A stretch of 64,000 nt of DNA from Idiomarina abyssalis. GTDB lineage: Bacteria; Pseudomonadota; Gammaproteobacteria; Enterobacterales; Alteromonadaceae. The stretch spans positions 124,001 to 188,000 of the forward strand of contig NZ_FPBE01000002.1 of assembly GCF_900116625.1 (NCBI RefSeq). The letters run 5' to 3'. The position numbers were made by a program, and so were the translations under genes. The notes under the pieces are model-generated. The model had not been told where the DNA came from and searched no databases. It was given only the letters and a program-made list of their open reading frames with translations. Positions 27,894-37,295 of this stretch are shown piece after piece (position 1 is the first letter of the stretch; each line of letters starts with the position of its first letter).

Positions 27894-29549
27894 TTAGTGC
27901 TCAAGTGAGCGGTATTTTTCACGTAAATGGTTACGCACACCAATCGCCGTTAAATTCAAACCAACAATAATGGTGATCAGCAAGAATGACGTGGCGTAAA
28001 CCAGCGGCCTGGCCGCTTCAACGTTTGGACTCTGGAAACCAACATCGTAAATGTGGAAGCCCAGGTGCATGAATTTTCTGTCCAGATGGAAGTAAGGGAA
28101 GTTCCCGTCCACCGGCAGCATAGGTGCAGATTTAACCACACCAACCAGCATCAATGGCGCAACTTCACCTGCCGCCCTTGCAACCGCGAGAATCAGACCC
28201 GTCATAATAGCCGGTGATGCCATAGGCAGAACAATGCGCCAAATGGTTTCCCACTTCGTTGCGCCCAACGACAAGCTGCCTTCTCGTAACGCCGGTGGAA
28301 TGCGCGAAAGCCCTTCCTCGGTCGCAACAATCACCACGGGCAATGTCAATATAGCCAGAGTAACGGCAGACCATAAAACACCCGGTGTACCAAAAGTCGG
28401 ATTCGGTAAGGCTTCGGGGTAGAAAATCTGGTCGAGGCTCCCGCCCACCATATAAACAAAGAAGCCTAAACCAAATACGCCATAAACAATCGACGGTACC
28501 CCGGCAAGGTTAATGACAGCAATACGGATTAATTTAGTGACCGCATTTTTGCCCGCGTATTCATGTAAATAAACGGCCGCAATAACACCAAACGGAGCGA
28601 CAATAACGGACATTAACAGCACCATAAATACCGTGCCGAAAATGGCCGGGAACACCCCACCTTCGGTATTAGCTTCCCTGGGCGGTTCAGAAACAAACTT
28701 GCCAATTTGCTGGAAAAAATGCCCAAGCTTTGAGAAAAAGCCCATATCGTTAGGGAAGTTTACATCCAGTACGCGGTACATAGGTACTTTGACTTCTTCG
28801 CCGCGCATATCCCGCATAATTAAGGAATCACGACCGGCTTCGTCACGCAGTGCAAAAAGTTCTTTCTCGTATTCCAGGTAGTCGGCCTGAAGCTCTTCGC
28901 GACGCTGCTCAATGTCGTTTATCGCTTCTTCAGTCAAGCTGCCGCTAAGCTCAAGGCCACGGCGTTGTAGGTTCAATTGCGTTAACTCATAGTTAATAGC
29001 ACCAATTTCACCTTCCTGCAGCGCCATAGCCTGTTCATTCAGCTCAACTGCGCGCTCAACCCGCTTAAACAATTCATCTCGCAAGTCGCCATGTTTCGCA
29101 ACACGTTCGCCTGCCTGCTCGATAGCAACTGGATAACCGTAGAAATTACCATCTTTGGTACGTTCAATAACCGCCAGATCAGCCGGTGTTTCATCGGAGC
29201 GGATGGCAGGACCAAGCACCCAGGCAAAGTCCAGAGGTACGTACTCACGGTTACCAATTTTCATCAGGTAACGAGTCACTTCCTCTTCTTCGTAACCATC
29301 CATGATGGTGCCCGAGTTACTGACTCGTGATGTTGGAACCGACTCGCTCTCATAGATTTCACCAATGAGCGTGCGTGTTGAACCGTCAGCCTGTTCAATA
29401 GACATTTCATGAATGGCGGCGGGCCAGAAAAACGACAGTCCACGCCAGCCAATCATTAATACCAGCCCGATAACCGCTATTAAGCTGATGCTAACTGAGC
29501 CGGCGGTTAACCAGATCCAGGGCTTTCCGGACTTAAACCATGTATTCAT
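27894..29549 (-). CDS. pstA: Phosphate ABC transporter permease, extended form
   Basis: At 551 residues it is nearly twice the E. coli PstA. An N-terminal membrane segment (about 13-35) is followed by about 250 residues of periplasmic sequence, including a helical coiled-coil-like part (about 170-240), resembling the DUF3333 extension. The C-terminal permease has several membrane helices and the ABC EAA loop ([20 protein letters not shown]). The extra domain presumably lies in the periplasm, where PstS docks. It starts 23 bases after pstC. Confidence 0.93.
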   Translation of the reverse strand: MNTWFKSGKPWIWLTAGSVSISLIAVIGLVLMIGWRGLSFFWPAAIHEMSIEQADGSTRTLIGEIYESESVPTSRVSNSGTIMDGYEEEEVTRYLMKIGNREYVPLDFAWVLGPAIRSDETPADLAVIERTKDGNFYGYPVAIEQAGERVAKHGDLRDELFKRVERAVELNEQAMALQEGEIGAINYELTQLNLQRRGLELSGSLTEEAINDIEQRREELQADYLEYEKELFALRDEAGRDSLIMRDMRGEEVKVPMYRVLDVNFPNDMGFFSKLGHFFQQIGKFVSEPPREANTEGGVFPAIFGTVFMVLLMSVIVAPFGVIAAVYLHEYAGKNAVTKLIRIAVINLAGVPSIVYGVFGLGFFVYMVGGSLDQIFYPEALPNPTFGTPGVLWSAVTLAILTLPVVIVATEEGLSRIPPALREGSLSLGATKWETIWRIVLPMASPAIMTGLILAVARAAGEVAPLMLVGVVKSAPMLPVDGNFPYFHLDRKFMHLGFHIYDVGFQSPNVEAARPLVYATSFLLITIIVGLNLTAIGVRNHLREKYRSLEH

Positions 29550-29572
29550 TGAATTAAACCTCTGTTCCGGAA

Positions 29573-31837
29573 TTACATCGAGCTGTATTTGTCGCGCAGA
29601 CGTTGGCGAACAAATTCAGCAATGGTGTTAAAGAAAAAGGTAAATACGAACAGCACAAAGGCTGCCAGGAACAAGATTCGGTAGTGTGAACTGCCAACCT
29701 CCGACTCCGGCATCTCGACCGCAATGTTTGCCGACAAGGTGCGCATACCTTCAAAAATGTTCCAGTCCATAATGGGTGTGTTACCGGTTGCCATCAGTAC
29801 AATCATCGTCTCGCCTACGGCGCGTCCCAGCCCCATCATAACCGCTGAGAATATGCCCGGACTGGCGGTTAGCAGAACCACTTTAGTCAGGGTTTGCCAT
29901 GGTGTAGCACCCAGCGCCAGCGAGCCGTTAGATAAATGCTTCGGCACACTGAATACCGCATCTTCTGCAATTGAGAAAATGGTTGGGATAACCGCAAAGC
30001 CCATCGCAATACCAACAACCAGGGAATTACGCTGATCGAAGGTAATACCCAGCTCATTGGTTAAATAGCCACGCACATTGCCATCGAACAACACTTGCTC
30101 AACCCAGGGACTAAGGCCAAACGATAACCAACCGACCAGAATAACAATAGGTATGAGCAGCAAAGCGGCTCGTCCATCGGTAACGGTGTTACGAATATTG
30201 GACGGTAACCTCGACCATAAGAATGCCGTCAGTATTATCGCTGCCGGCACCAGCAGGAACACGGCTATCAGGCCCGGAAGATACCTCTCAATTATCGGTG
30301 CCAGCCAAAGACCGGCCAAAAAGCCGAGAATAACCGTCGGTAAGGCTTCCATAATTTCAACGGTCGGTTTGACGTATTTACGCACCGACGGAGACATAAA
30401 GTACGCCGTGTAAACAGCAGCAGCCAAACCAATAGGCACAGCAAACAGCATTGCATATGCGGCTGCCTTGATGGTGCCAAAAGCAATAGGAACCAAACTG
30501 TATTTAGACTCAAAGTCATCGGAACCAGAGGTCGACTGCCAGGTGTAGTCGGGCTCAGGGTATCCCTCATACCAGACTTCCTGCCACATAGCGCTCCAGG
30601 TTACCTCAGGGTGTTCGTTCTTAATATCAAACACACTGAAGCGATCACCACTTTGCATAATGAGGTAGTTAGCTCGAGGGTCGACCATGACATGCTCTAA
30701 ACTGGATTCAAGAGGGTTGCCCCGGTACAGGTCCGCCTCTGACGTGGTATAGAATATACCCAGTTCCCCGTTCTCTGAAACGGTGTAGAAAGTACGTCGA
30801 TAGTACTCTACTTCAATATCTTTAACCGGCGAGCCGGCATCAAATGAGCGAATATACTGATACTGCCGGCCTTCATCTGTCGATACCTGGAACCACTGTG
30901 TTACCAACCCGGTATCGTGAGTCACTAATATCGAACTTGCTCCGGCCATTAAATAGAGACCCGTGGCATTACCCTGCTCACGCGAATTAACCAGCATTAA
31001 TTCACGCTCTGTCACCTGGCCTGAAATTCCAACATCGAATACATGAACTCGGTTACCGCGACGCGCCATAACCTGACGTAAGTCCGGAGTGACAATTAAG
31101 TCATCGATAGTGCCGTTTAGCGTCACTTTATGAAAAACCGGCTTTAATGTCGTTTCGCCAGTCATAAAGTTTTCTTCTGCTGCGTACTTGGTAATAAGCA
31201 AGTTATTACCGCCCTGCACAGCAGCAAACATCATAGTGTCACCATCGCTCTCGTAAGCCAGCTTTTCCAGAGCCTGACCACTTTCATCGACAACTAATGG
31301 TTCACCATTATTCAATACCTCCACACGCGGCGTTATTGTACGCTCAAGTGTGCCTTTTTCCGGGTCTTCAGCAAAAGATACTTTAAATTTAGGCTCAGCC
31401 ACCATCGCTGTACCGTCGTTCAGACCGTATGCGTACTGCTTGTTGACCGGCAGAGTACTGGCAAAGCTCGTTATTTTGTCATCAGAGACCACTTCTTTTG
31501 AGTCGATGATATCGCCGGCCTTACGCTTAACGATAGATTTATCGGCCAGCGCGAAGAACTCAAATTTCCCCGATTTCATTAGACGGTAACCAATTTCGGC
31601 CTGCTCCTCCATGCCAAGTGCTTCTACATCATCACTGTTTGGCAATGAAAAGCTCTGTTCCTCTTTTAAAGAAACCGACTCGAAGATGGGCTGAACAACA
31701 TAAAGCAGATAGAAAAAGATAAGCAACAGTGCTACCAACACCATAATGCCACCTAAAGTGACACCATAGCGAGCGGCACGATCTTTAAAGAGTCGTCCCC
31801 GGTTAGCGGCTAATTGTTGAGCTGACAGTGATGCCAT
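29573..31837 (-). CDS. pstC: Phosphate ABC transporter permease, extended form
   Basis: The ATG at 31,837, with GAGG upstream, gives 754 residues against about 320 in E. coli PstC. After the first membrane segment (about 25-50) comes a periplasmic insert of about 400 residues with beta-rich, propeller-like sequence (VRPIF-type start, then VFDVGISGQVTERELML). The C-terminal permease domain has the EAA loop GSLALGATPWQTLTKVVL. Extended PstC proteins are known in marine gammaproteobacteria; the insert's role is not known to me. It is the first gene of pstCAB-phoU. Confidence 0.92.
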   Translation of the reverse strand: MASLSAQQLAANRGRLFKDRAARYGVTLGGIMVLVALLLIFFYLLYVVQPIFESVSLKEEQSFSLPNSDDVEALGMEEQAEIGYRLMKSGKFEFFALADKSIVKRKAGDIIDSKEVVSDDKITSFASTLPVNKQYAYGLNDGTAMVAEPKFKVSFAEDPEKGTLERTITPRVEVLNNGEPLVVDESGQALEKLAYESDGDTMMFAAVQGGNNLLITKYAAEENFMTGETTLKPVFHKVTLNGTIDDLIVTPDLRQVMARRGNRVHVFDVGISGQVTERELMLVNSREQGNATGLYLMAGASSILVTHDTGLVTQWFQVSTDEGRQYQYIRSFDAGSPVKDIEVEYYRRTFYTVSENGELGIFYTTSEADLYRGNPLESSLEHVMVDPRANYLIMQSGDRFSVFDIKNEHPEVTWSAMWQEVWYEGYPEPDYTWQSTSGSDDFESKYSLVPIAFGTIKAAAYAMLFAVPIGLAAAVYTAYFMSPSVRKYVKPTVEIMEALPTVILGFLAGLWLAPIIERYLPGLIAVFLLVPAAIILTAFLWSRLPSNIRNTVTDGRAALLLIPIVILVGWLSFGLSPWVEQVLFDGNVRGYLTNELGITFDQRNSLVVGIAMGFAVIPTIFSIAEDAVFSVPKHLSNGSLALGATPWQTLTKVVLLTASPGIFSAVMMGLGRAVGETMIVLMATGNTPIMDWNIFEGMRTLSANIAVEMPESEVGSSHYRILFLAAFVLFVFTFFFNTIAEFVRQRLRDKYSSM

Positions 31838-31892
31838 CAGAAACCTCAGGTTTGAATACGCGTTACTAAAATTCTGCAAATAGTTTAGTTGA

Positions 31893-31929
31893 AAAATATG
31901 ACAGTATTGTTACACCACTGTCATATTTT
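31893..31929 (-). promoter_or_regulatory. Palindrome with Pho-box half sites before pstC
   Basis: AAAATATGACAGT (31,893-31,905) and ACTGTCATATTTT (31,917-31,929) are perfectly complementary 13-base arms, each containing the CTGTCATA half of a Pho box. It lies between the pstS terminator and pstC, so it could be a PhoB site or an RNA hairpin. Confidence 0.5.
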
Positions 31930-31952
31930 CTTAATAATGCAGTAATAGTTAT

Positions 31953-31978
31953 AAAAAAGCCGGTAGCAAGCTACCGGC
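31953..31978 (-). terminator. Rho-independent terminator after pstS
   Basis: On the minus strand this is GCCGGTAGC, a TT loop, GCTACCGGC, then six T. It separates highly expressed pstS from pstCAB. Confidence 0.85.
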
Positions 31979-31998
31979 AAAGCAGTCTCAGGGACAAA

Positions 31999-32976
31999 TT
32001 AATCTAAGCCAAGCTTTTTCAATTCAGCTTCAACAACCGCTTTAGGCAGTCCAATGTAACCGTCTTTATTGACAATATCCTGACCTGTTTTTGACAAGAT
32101 CATGCGCAGAAACTCACCTTCCGCTTTACCCAGTGGTTTCGTCGGATGCTTGTTCACATAAATATATAGGAAACGAGCTAATGGATATTGACCTGCCAAC
32201 GCATTCTCAGCAGTTGCGCCGATAAACTCCTGACCTTCGGCTTTTGCGATAGGCACCGCTTTAACACCTGAAGTCACATAGCCGATGCCGGAATAACCAA
32301 TGGCATTAATTGAGGTTGAAACTGACTGTACAACCGACGCTGAACCGGGCTGTTCATTCACGTTCGAGCGGAAGTCGCCGTCACACAGGCCAATTTCTTT
32401 AAAGTAACCATAGGTACCTGATACCGAGTTACGGCCGTAAAGCTGCAAGTCACGGTTAGTCCACTCACCTTCCATGCCCAGGTCACCCCAGCGATTAACC
32501 TGCTCGTTCAGGCCACATTTGCGGGTTGAGGAAAATATTGCGTCAACTTCCGGAATCGTCAGACCTTCAATTGGGTTGTCTTTATGCACAAAAACGGCCA
32601 AAGCATCGATAGCAACACGAACTGGCGTAGGTTTGTAACCATGGCGCTTTTCAAAAGACTCGATTTCTTTTGACTTCATTGCGCGGCTCATAGGACCGAA
32701 GTTTGACGTGCCTTCAGTTAAAGCCGGTGGAGCCGTTGAAGAACCTGCCGCCTGCACCTGAATGTTTACGCTTGGGTAGTTACGCTTAAACTCTTCACTC
32801 CAGAAGGTCACCATATTGGCCAGAGTGTCAGAACCCACTGAAGATAAGTTGCCGGATAAGCCACTTACTTTTTTGTATTCTGGTAAATCGTCAGTTGCCG
32901 CTGCCAATGTACTGAATGCCAGTGATCCTGCAACAACTAAGCCTGTTAATGTCTTGTTCAAAGTAGATTGAAACAT
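31999..32976 (-). CDS. pstS: Periplasmic phosphate-binding protein
   Basis: The product has 325 residues with a signal peptide (about 1-26, ending STLAAA). The phosphate-binding loops are visible as [36 protein letters not shown] and [14 protein letters not shown], typical of the PstS/PBP family. It captures phosphate for PstCAB. It is on the same strand as phoR, transcribed from its own Pho-box promoter, and followed by a strong terminator. Confidence 0.95.
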   Translation of the reverse strand: MFQSTLNKTLTGLVVAGSLAFSTLAAATDDLPEYKKVSGLSGNLSSVGSDTLANMVTFWSEEFKRNYPSVNIQVQAAGSSTAPPALTEGTSNFGPMSRAMKSKEIESFEKRHGYKPTPVRVAIDALAVFVHKDNPIEGLTIPEVDAIFSSTRKCGLNEQVNRWGDLGMEGEWTNRDLQLYGRNSVSGTYGYFKEIGLCDGDFRSNVNEQPGSASVVQSVSTSINAIGYSGIGYVTSGVKAVPIAKAEGQEFIGATAENALAGQYPLARFLYIYVNKHPTKPLGKAEGEFLRMILSKTGQDIVNKDGYIGLPKAVVEAELKKLGLD

Positions 32977-33039
32977 AGTGTATTCACCTCTAAGGGTTAT
33001 TGAACTGTTTTCGAATTATGGCCAGTTTAAGACGCTTAT

Positions 33040-33076
33040 GTGACAGCTTTATGACAATGTGAAAAATTTATGACTA
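33040..33076 (-). promoter_or_regulatory. Tandem Pho boxes of the pstS promoter
   Basis: On the minus strand, TTGTCATAAAGCTGTCAC (33,057-33,040) is close to the 18-base Pho-box consensus, preceded by a second unit TAGTCATAAATTTTTCAC (33,076-33,059) that overlaps the phoR stop codon. A -10-like CATAAT lies at 33,020-33,015. Confidence 0.8.
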
Positions 33077-34369
33077 ATTCACTAAAAGTCCGCTCGGAAT
33101 GCGAAATGAAAAGCGACTGCCTTTTTCTAGTGAACTATTAATATCCAACTGTGAGTTATGATGTTCTATTGCATGCTTAACAATAGAAAGGCCCAGCCCG
33201 GTTCCGCCACTGGCACTGTTACGATCATCCTCAACCCGGTAAAAACGTTCGGTTAGGCGAGGAAGGTGTTCAGCGGGTATGCCTTTACCATTGTCCGTGA
33301 CGCTGAACTCCGCACCGCCTGCCACTCGTTTCCACGACACCGTAATGTTCCCGCCCTCTTGCGTATAATAAATAGCATTGGTTATCAGGTTCTGCATGGC
33401 ACTGCGCAGAAGGTTTTCTTTACCGTAAATTCTGACAGGAGCCACCTGGAACTCAATAGTATGCTGCTTCGCTTCGTTTAAACGTTTGGCTTCAGCCTGC
33501 AGTTGTTCAAGCATAGCTGGCATATCCACTTCATGGTCGAATACGTCGTCACTGGGCGTTTCCATGCGTGACAACGTCAGCAACTGATCAACCAGGTTCG
33601 ACATACGAGTACTTTGTGCATTCATGTTTTCAACGGCTTTTTTCAACATGGCCGGCGGCGTTTGCTGTGGGTCGTCCATCATTTCCAGATAGCCCTGCAA
33701 CACCGTCAACGGTGTTTTCAGCTCATGCGATACATTGGCCACGAACTCCCGACGCAAATTTTCCAGCCGTTTCACCTGCGTCACATCACGCGCAACCAAC
33801 AAGAACTGATCTTCGCTGTAAGGCATGATACGAATTTCAATATCCAGGCTTTCGCGTATTGGCGATGGTATTGTCAGCTCTTCTTCGAAGTTACCTTCGT
33901 TCAGGTAGGCATAAAATTCCGGGTGACGAATAAGGTTCGATAAACGTTGACCGGCATCGTCAGGCCAGCGCAGGCCGAAATAGAACTGAGCTAACTTATT
34001 ACTCCAAAGCAAAGCACCGTCAGCACGGAAGACAATAGCGGCGTCGGGCAAGGCTTCCGCCGCTTCACGAAAACGCCGTAATAAACGAGCTAAAGCTTTA
34101 CGTCGTTTTTGGCTGCGGCGCTGAGAGCGGTATATTCCATCGTAAATATAAGACCAGCTTCCCGGTGCAGAGGGCGGCATTAGAGTACGACTTTGCCAAA
34201 GCCACTTTATGAGCTTTTGCTGATAATAATAATGCCAGCAAACCAACCCCAATAAGGCTAAAGTCGTTATTGGCCAGAACAGGTCAAATAACCAGCCAAC
34301 GAATAAAAAAGGCAGCAAAAATAAGAGCAGATTGCTGAAAGACTGCCAGTTAGAGTAGTTCCTGTCCAT
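33074..34369 (-). CDS. phoR: Phosphate regulon sensor histidine kinase
   Basis: The 431-residue protein has two N-terminal membrane segments (about 10-50), a PAS domain (about 100-200, DAAIVFRADGALLWSN), a dimerisation domain with the phosphorylated His in VSHELKTPLTVLQGYLEM, and an ATPase domain (NLITNAIYY, DNGKGIPAEH, GGTGLGLSIVKHA). It phosphorylates PhoB when phosphate is low. It lies 17 bases after phoB on the same strand. Confidence 0.95.
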   Translation of the reverse strand: MDRNYSNWQSFSNLLLFLLPFLFVGWLFDLFWPITTLALLGLVCWHYYYQQKLIKWLWQSRTLMPPSAPGSWSYIYDGIYRSQRRSQKRRKALARLLRRFREAAEALPDAAIVFRADGALLWSNKLAQFYFGLRWPDDAGQRLSNLIRHPEFYAYLNEGNFEEELTIPSPIRESLDIEIRIMPYSEDQFLLVARDVTQVKRLENLRREFVANVSHELKTPLTVLQGYLEMMDDPQQTPPAMLKKAVENMNAQSTRMSNLVDQLLTLSRMETPSDDVFDHEVDMPAMLEQLQAEAKRLNEAKQHTIEFQVAPVRIYGKENLLRSAMQNLITNAIYYTQEGGNITVSWKRVAGGAEFSVTDNGKGIPAEHLPRLTERFYRVEDDRNSASGGTGLGLSIVKHAIEHHNSQLDINSSLEKGSRFSFRIPSGLLVN

Positions 34370-34386
34370 GCTAAATCAGCCTAAGC

Positions 34387-35073
34387 TTAACGACTTGAGA
34401 AACGATAACCGACTCCCCGCACCGTTTGAATCAAACGGTCATAACCATGCTCAGTCAGCGCTTTACGCAGGCGGCGAATATGCACGTCGACTGTTCTGTC
34501 TTCAACATAAACGTTGGTACCCCATACGTGATCAAGTAACTGCTCTCGACTGTAAACCCGCTCCGGGTGAGTCATAAAAAAGTGCAATAATTTGAACTCC
34601 GTTGGCCCCATATCAATACCTTTATCATCGACCGAAATACGATGTGATACCGGATCAAGTTTCAGCCCTTCAACTTCCAGAGGCTCGTCCAGAACCGTTG
34701 GGGCAACGCGACGGAAAACAGCGCGCATACGAGCCATCAATTCCTTCGGTGAAAACGGCTTGGTAATGTAGTCGTCAGCGCCAACTTCCAGTCCTTTGAT
34801 TTTATCCTCTTCCTCACCTCGTGCTGTCAGCATAATGATGGGAATATTGCGGGTGAAATCATCGCTTTTTATTTTCTTCGCCAACTGCAGACCAGAACCG
34901 CCGGGAAGCATCCAGTCCAGCAACACCATGTCGGGGTATGGTTCAGCAATTTTACTAACAGCAGCATCGAAGTCATTGGCCTCTACAGCCTGATAACCGT
35001 GTTGTTCCATAACAAAGCTCAACATCTCACGAATGGGCGCTTCGTCTTCAACAATTAGAATTCTACGTGACAT
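34387..35073 (-). CDS. phoB: Phosphate regulon response regulator
   Basis: The ATG at 35,073 gives 228 residues, matching the family N-terminus [18 protein letters not shown]. The receiver domain has the phosphorylation Asp in [14 protein letters not shown] and the Lys in [11 protein letters not shown]. The C-terminal winged helix ([32 protein letters not shown]) is of OmpR/PhoB type and binds Pho boxes. It is in a phoB-phoR operon with a Pho box of its own. Confidence 0.96.
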   Translation of the reverse strand: MSRRILIVEDEAPIREMLSFVMEQHGYQAVEANDFDAAVSKIAEPYPDMVLLDWMLPGGSGLQLAKKIKSDDFTRNIPIIMLTARGEEEDKIKGLEVGADDYITKPFSPKELMARMRAVFRRVAPTVLDEPLEVEGLKLDPVSHRISVDDKGIDMGPTEFKLLHFFMTHPERVYSREQLLDHVWGTNVYVEDRTVDVHIRRLRKALTEHGYDRLIQTVRGVGYRFSSR

Positions 35074-35120
35074 GCATTGGTTCCCTAATATGAACTGATG
35101 CTGCAATTATTACTAAAGAA

Positions 35121-35138
35121 TATGACACTTTTATGAAC
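35121..35138 (-). promoter_or_regulatory. Pho box of phoBR
   Basis: On the minus strand this reads GTTCATAAAAGTGTCATA, with an AT-rich -10 candidate (TAATAAT) about 11 bases downstream. It lies 48 bases before the phoB ATG, which suggests autoregulation. Confidence 0.7.
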
Positions 35139-35167
35139 CTGGACACATCTCTGTAAAATTTCTTATG

Positions 35168-36085
35168 TCATTGAGCAGAGAGCCACTGCAATAACTCGTA
35201 AACAATTGGAAGAGAAACAAAAGCAAACAGAATACCGTAACCCACCATGGCGGCCGATAACCTTGGCGCCAGCCCTGCCATAATGGCCACTGCACCTGCC
35301 GTGATCATAGGTGGCATAGCACTTTCAAATACGGTTACCTGAACCAGCGTGCTTTCAAAACCAAAGCCGAACAATAAAGCAATTGTTAATGCCGGCATTA
35401 AGACTAATTTAGTTAATAAGCCAATGGTTAACGGTGTTTTACTGCCCTTGGGTAAACGAAACTTAAGCTGAAAGCCAACAGCAATCATAATGACAGGCAC
35501 TAAAGTTACGGCGAGTGAGTCAATCAACCGCTGAAAAACTTCAGGGTAAGTGAAAGACTTAGTTAATAACGCAATAACCAGCGCAATAAATGGCGGGAAG
35601 GTCAAAATTTGCCGCGAAACACTGCCAACTGTGGGCTTTTCGTCCTGCTCACGATACAGGGCAATAACAATAGTCGAGTAAATTGCTAAACCGAAAAAAG
35701 AGCCGAACTGATCGTACAATAACCCGTAAACAATAGCGTCACTGCCGTAAAAGGCTTCTATCATAGGGAAGCCAAAAAAGGACGTATTACCCAGCGGCAC
35801 ACAAATGAGTAGTGCACCGACTACCTCTCTTGGCCACTTAAAAGCGCGACCCAGCAGCCATATAAAAACCGCACTGGCTATCAGTAAAACCCAGGGAATA
35901 ACAACCGGGATCAGTAGCTCAGAGGAAAACTCCAGGGCCGGAACTTTGCTGAAAATAACACCGGGGAGTGCGGCATAAATAACGTAAAGGTTAAGAACTT
36001 GTGCGGTGTTATCCGGGCACTTGCCGGTACGCTTAAGGATAAAACCAATAAGTAGGTAGAGCCCCAAGACTGCGAGGTTGATCAT
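35168..36085 (-). CDS. AEC-family membrane permease
   Basis: This 305-residue integral membrane protein has about ten hydrophobic segments. The start VLGLYLLIGFILKRTGKCPD and the GNTSFFGFPMIEAFYG motif are typical of the auxin efflux carrier (AEC) family, which in bacteria includes malonate and other small-acid transporters. The substrate cannot be told. It lies between phoB and the porin on the same strand, with a palindrome separating it from the porin. The 3' end is close to the phoB Pho box. Confidence 0.85.
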   Translation of the reverse strand: MINLAVLGLYLLIGFILKRTGKCPDNTAQVLNLYVIYAALPGVIFSKVPALEFSSELLIPVVIPWVLLIASAVFIWLLGRAFKWPREVVGALLICVPLGNTSFFGFPMIEAFYGSDAIVYGLLYDQFGSFFGLAIYSTIVIALYREQDEKPTVGSVSRQILTFPPFIALVIALLTKSFTYPEVFQRLIDSLAVTLVPVIMIAVGFQLKFRLPKGSKTPLTIGLLTKLVLMPALTIALLFGFGFESTLVQVTVFESAMPPMITAGAVAIMAGLAPRLSAAMVGYGILFAFVSLPIVYELLQWLSAQ

Positions 36086-36119
36086 AGCGTACAGAAAGTT
36101 TGAGAGTGACCGCTATAGT

Positions 36120-36146
36120 GTAGCCTGACAGCCACTGTCAGGCTAC
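36120..36146. repeat. Palindrome related to the short repeats
   Basis: GTAGCCTGACAG and CTGTCAGGCTAC are perfectly complementary 12-base arms around CCA. The outer GTAGCCTGAC/GTCAGGCTAC is shared with the repeats at 11,472 and 17,030. It follows the porin stop by about 28 bases and may stop porin transcripts, although T-rich sequence follows only on the plus strand. Confidence 0.7.
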
Positions 36147-36173
36147 TTTTGTGTTTACTTTAGGAGAAAGCGC

Positions 36174-37157
36174 TTACCAGGAAAAGTCGTGGCGAATACC
36201 CACAGCAATAAAGTCCTGCTCTACGCCGGGGGTTGCACCACAACCACGGGTTGAATAAAGCGCGATGTCACATTCACGACCGGTGTACCAGGCGTAAACG
36301 CGGGTATCACCGCTAAAGAAGTAATCGGCTCCCACTGACAAAGAAGCGTCGTTATCATTGCCGTCATCAATAGCTTGATACTGCGCTTTAAACACCCAGT
36401 TTTGATACGGGTGTGCAGCACTTACCAGGTAGCCGTCGGAGTCGTTCGCACCGTTAATGGTTTCAAACTGCTGCAGAGCCACACCAACGCGTGTTTTACC
36501 AAACTTTGTTGCGCCGGTTAACTGAGTAATGTCATAACCATTAACGTCACGGTCAAACGCTAACGCTGCATAATAATTGGTTTTCTTCAGCTTGCTGTCA
36601 CCGTAAAGCAGGCCAAATGAAAAGCCATCGTCTTCGTTGTCATTCTCTGACGCAATGTAGGTCACACCAAACTTAAAGTTATTGAATGAAGGCGAGTAGT
36701 AGGTCAGCGTGTTATCCGGGCGGTTTTCACCACGGAATAGACTCTTAAGGTCGGCTTCATAGTGCTTAAACTCATCCACTGAACCTTGGGAATCTTTCAG
36801 AAAAGTATCGTACCGGCCAATCATGACCTCACCGAAATTACCGCGTAAGCCAACAACCTGGTTGCGGTTGGTAACAGCGTCTTTATCGTCGTCTGAGTCC
36901 GCAAGGTCGACACCAAATTCAATTTGGTAAAAAACCTCTAAGTCAGATTCCAGCTCAGCGGCGCCTTTAAAGCCAAAGCGCGACGAGTTACTGACAACTT
37001 CAGTATCCGCCCCATTACCATAGTCATTGCTTTGCAAAGACACATTCGCGCGACCGTAAACCGTTAAGCTGTCGTCGTCATTAGCAAAAGTGGAAAAACT
37101 GGCTGCAGTAGCAGCAATTAATAGCGGAACCGAGTACCTTTTCATAGTCATCCTCAC
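36174..37157 (-). CDS. Outer-membrane porin, probably phosphate-regulated
   Basis: The product has 327 residues with a signal peptide (about 1-25). It is a Gram-negative general porin: an early DDSLTVYGRANVSLQSND strand, acidic constriction-loop features (PDNTLTYYSPSFNNFKFGV) and a C-terminal Phe-Ser-Trp (VGIRHDFSW). Two Cys near the C-terminus (ECDIALYSTRGCG) could pair in a surface loop. A Pho box upstream suggests a function like E. coli PhoE. It lies within the Pho-gene neighbourhood. Confidence 0.88.
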   Translation of the reverse strand: MRMTMKRYSVPLLIAATAASFSTFANDDDSLTVYGRANVSLQSNDYGNGADTEVVSNSSRFGFKGAAELESDLEVFYQIEFGVDLADSDDDKDAVTNRNQVVGLRGNFGEVMIGRYDTFLKDSQGSVDEFKHYEADLKSLFRGENRPDNTLTYYSPSFNNFKFGVTYIASENDNEDDGFSFGLLYGDSKLKKTNYYAALAFDRDVNGYDITQLTGATKFGKTRVGVALQQFETINGANDSDGYLVSAAHPYQNWVFKAQYQAIDDGNDNDASLSVGADYFFSGDTRVYAWYTGRECDIALYSTRGCGATPGVEQDFIAVGIRHDFSW

Positions 37158-37256
37158 GAGGTCTAAACTGGAACTGTCTAAATTTTACGCACATTATAGT
37201 GCCCGCAAAATTTATTGCAGTTATTTTTCTGTCGTGAGTCAATTCTATGTCCTTTT

Positions 37257-37275
37257 TATGACATAAATATGACAG
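37257..37275 (-). promoter_or_regulatory. Pho box upstream of the porin
   Basis: On the minus strand this is CTGTCATATTTATGTCATA, a good Pho-box match. A TATAAT (37,193-37,198 in reverse) lies about 60 bases downstream, so PhoB would bind further upstream than at the usual -35 position. It also lies just beyond the 3' end of the TPR gene. Confidence 0.65.
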
Positions 37276-37295
37276 ATGAAGGTTTTATTTAAGAT

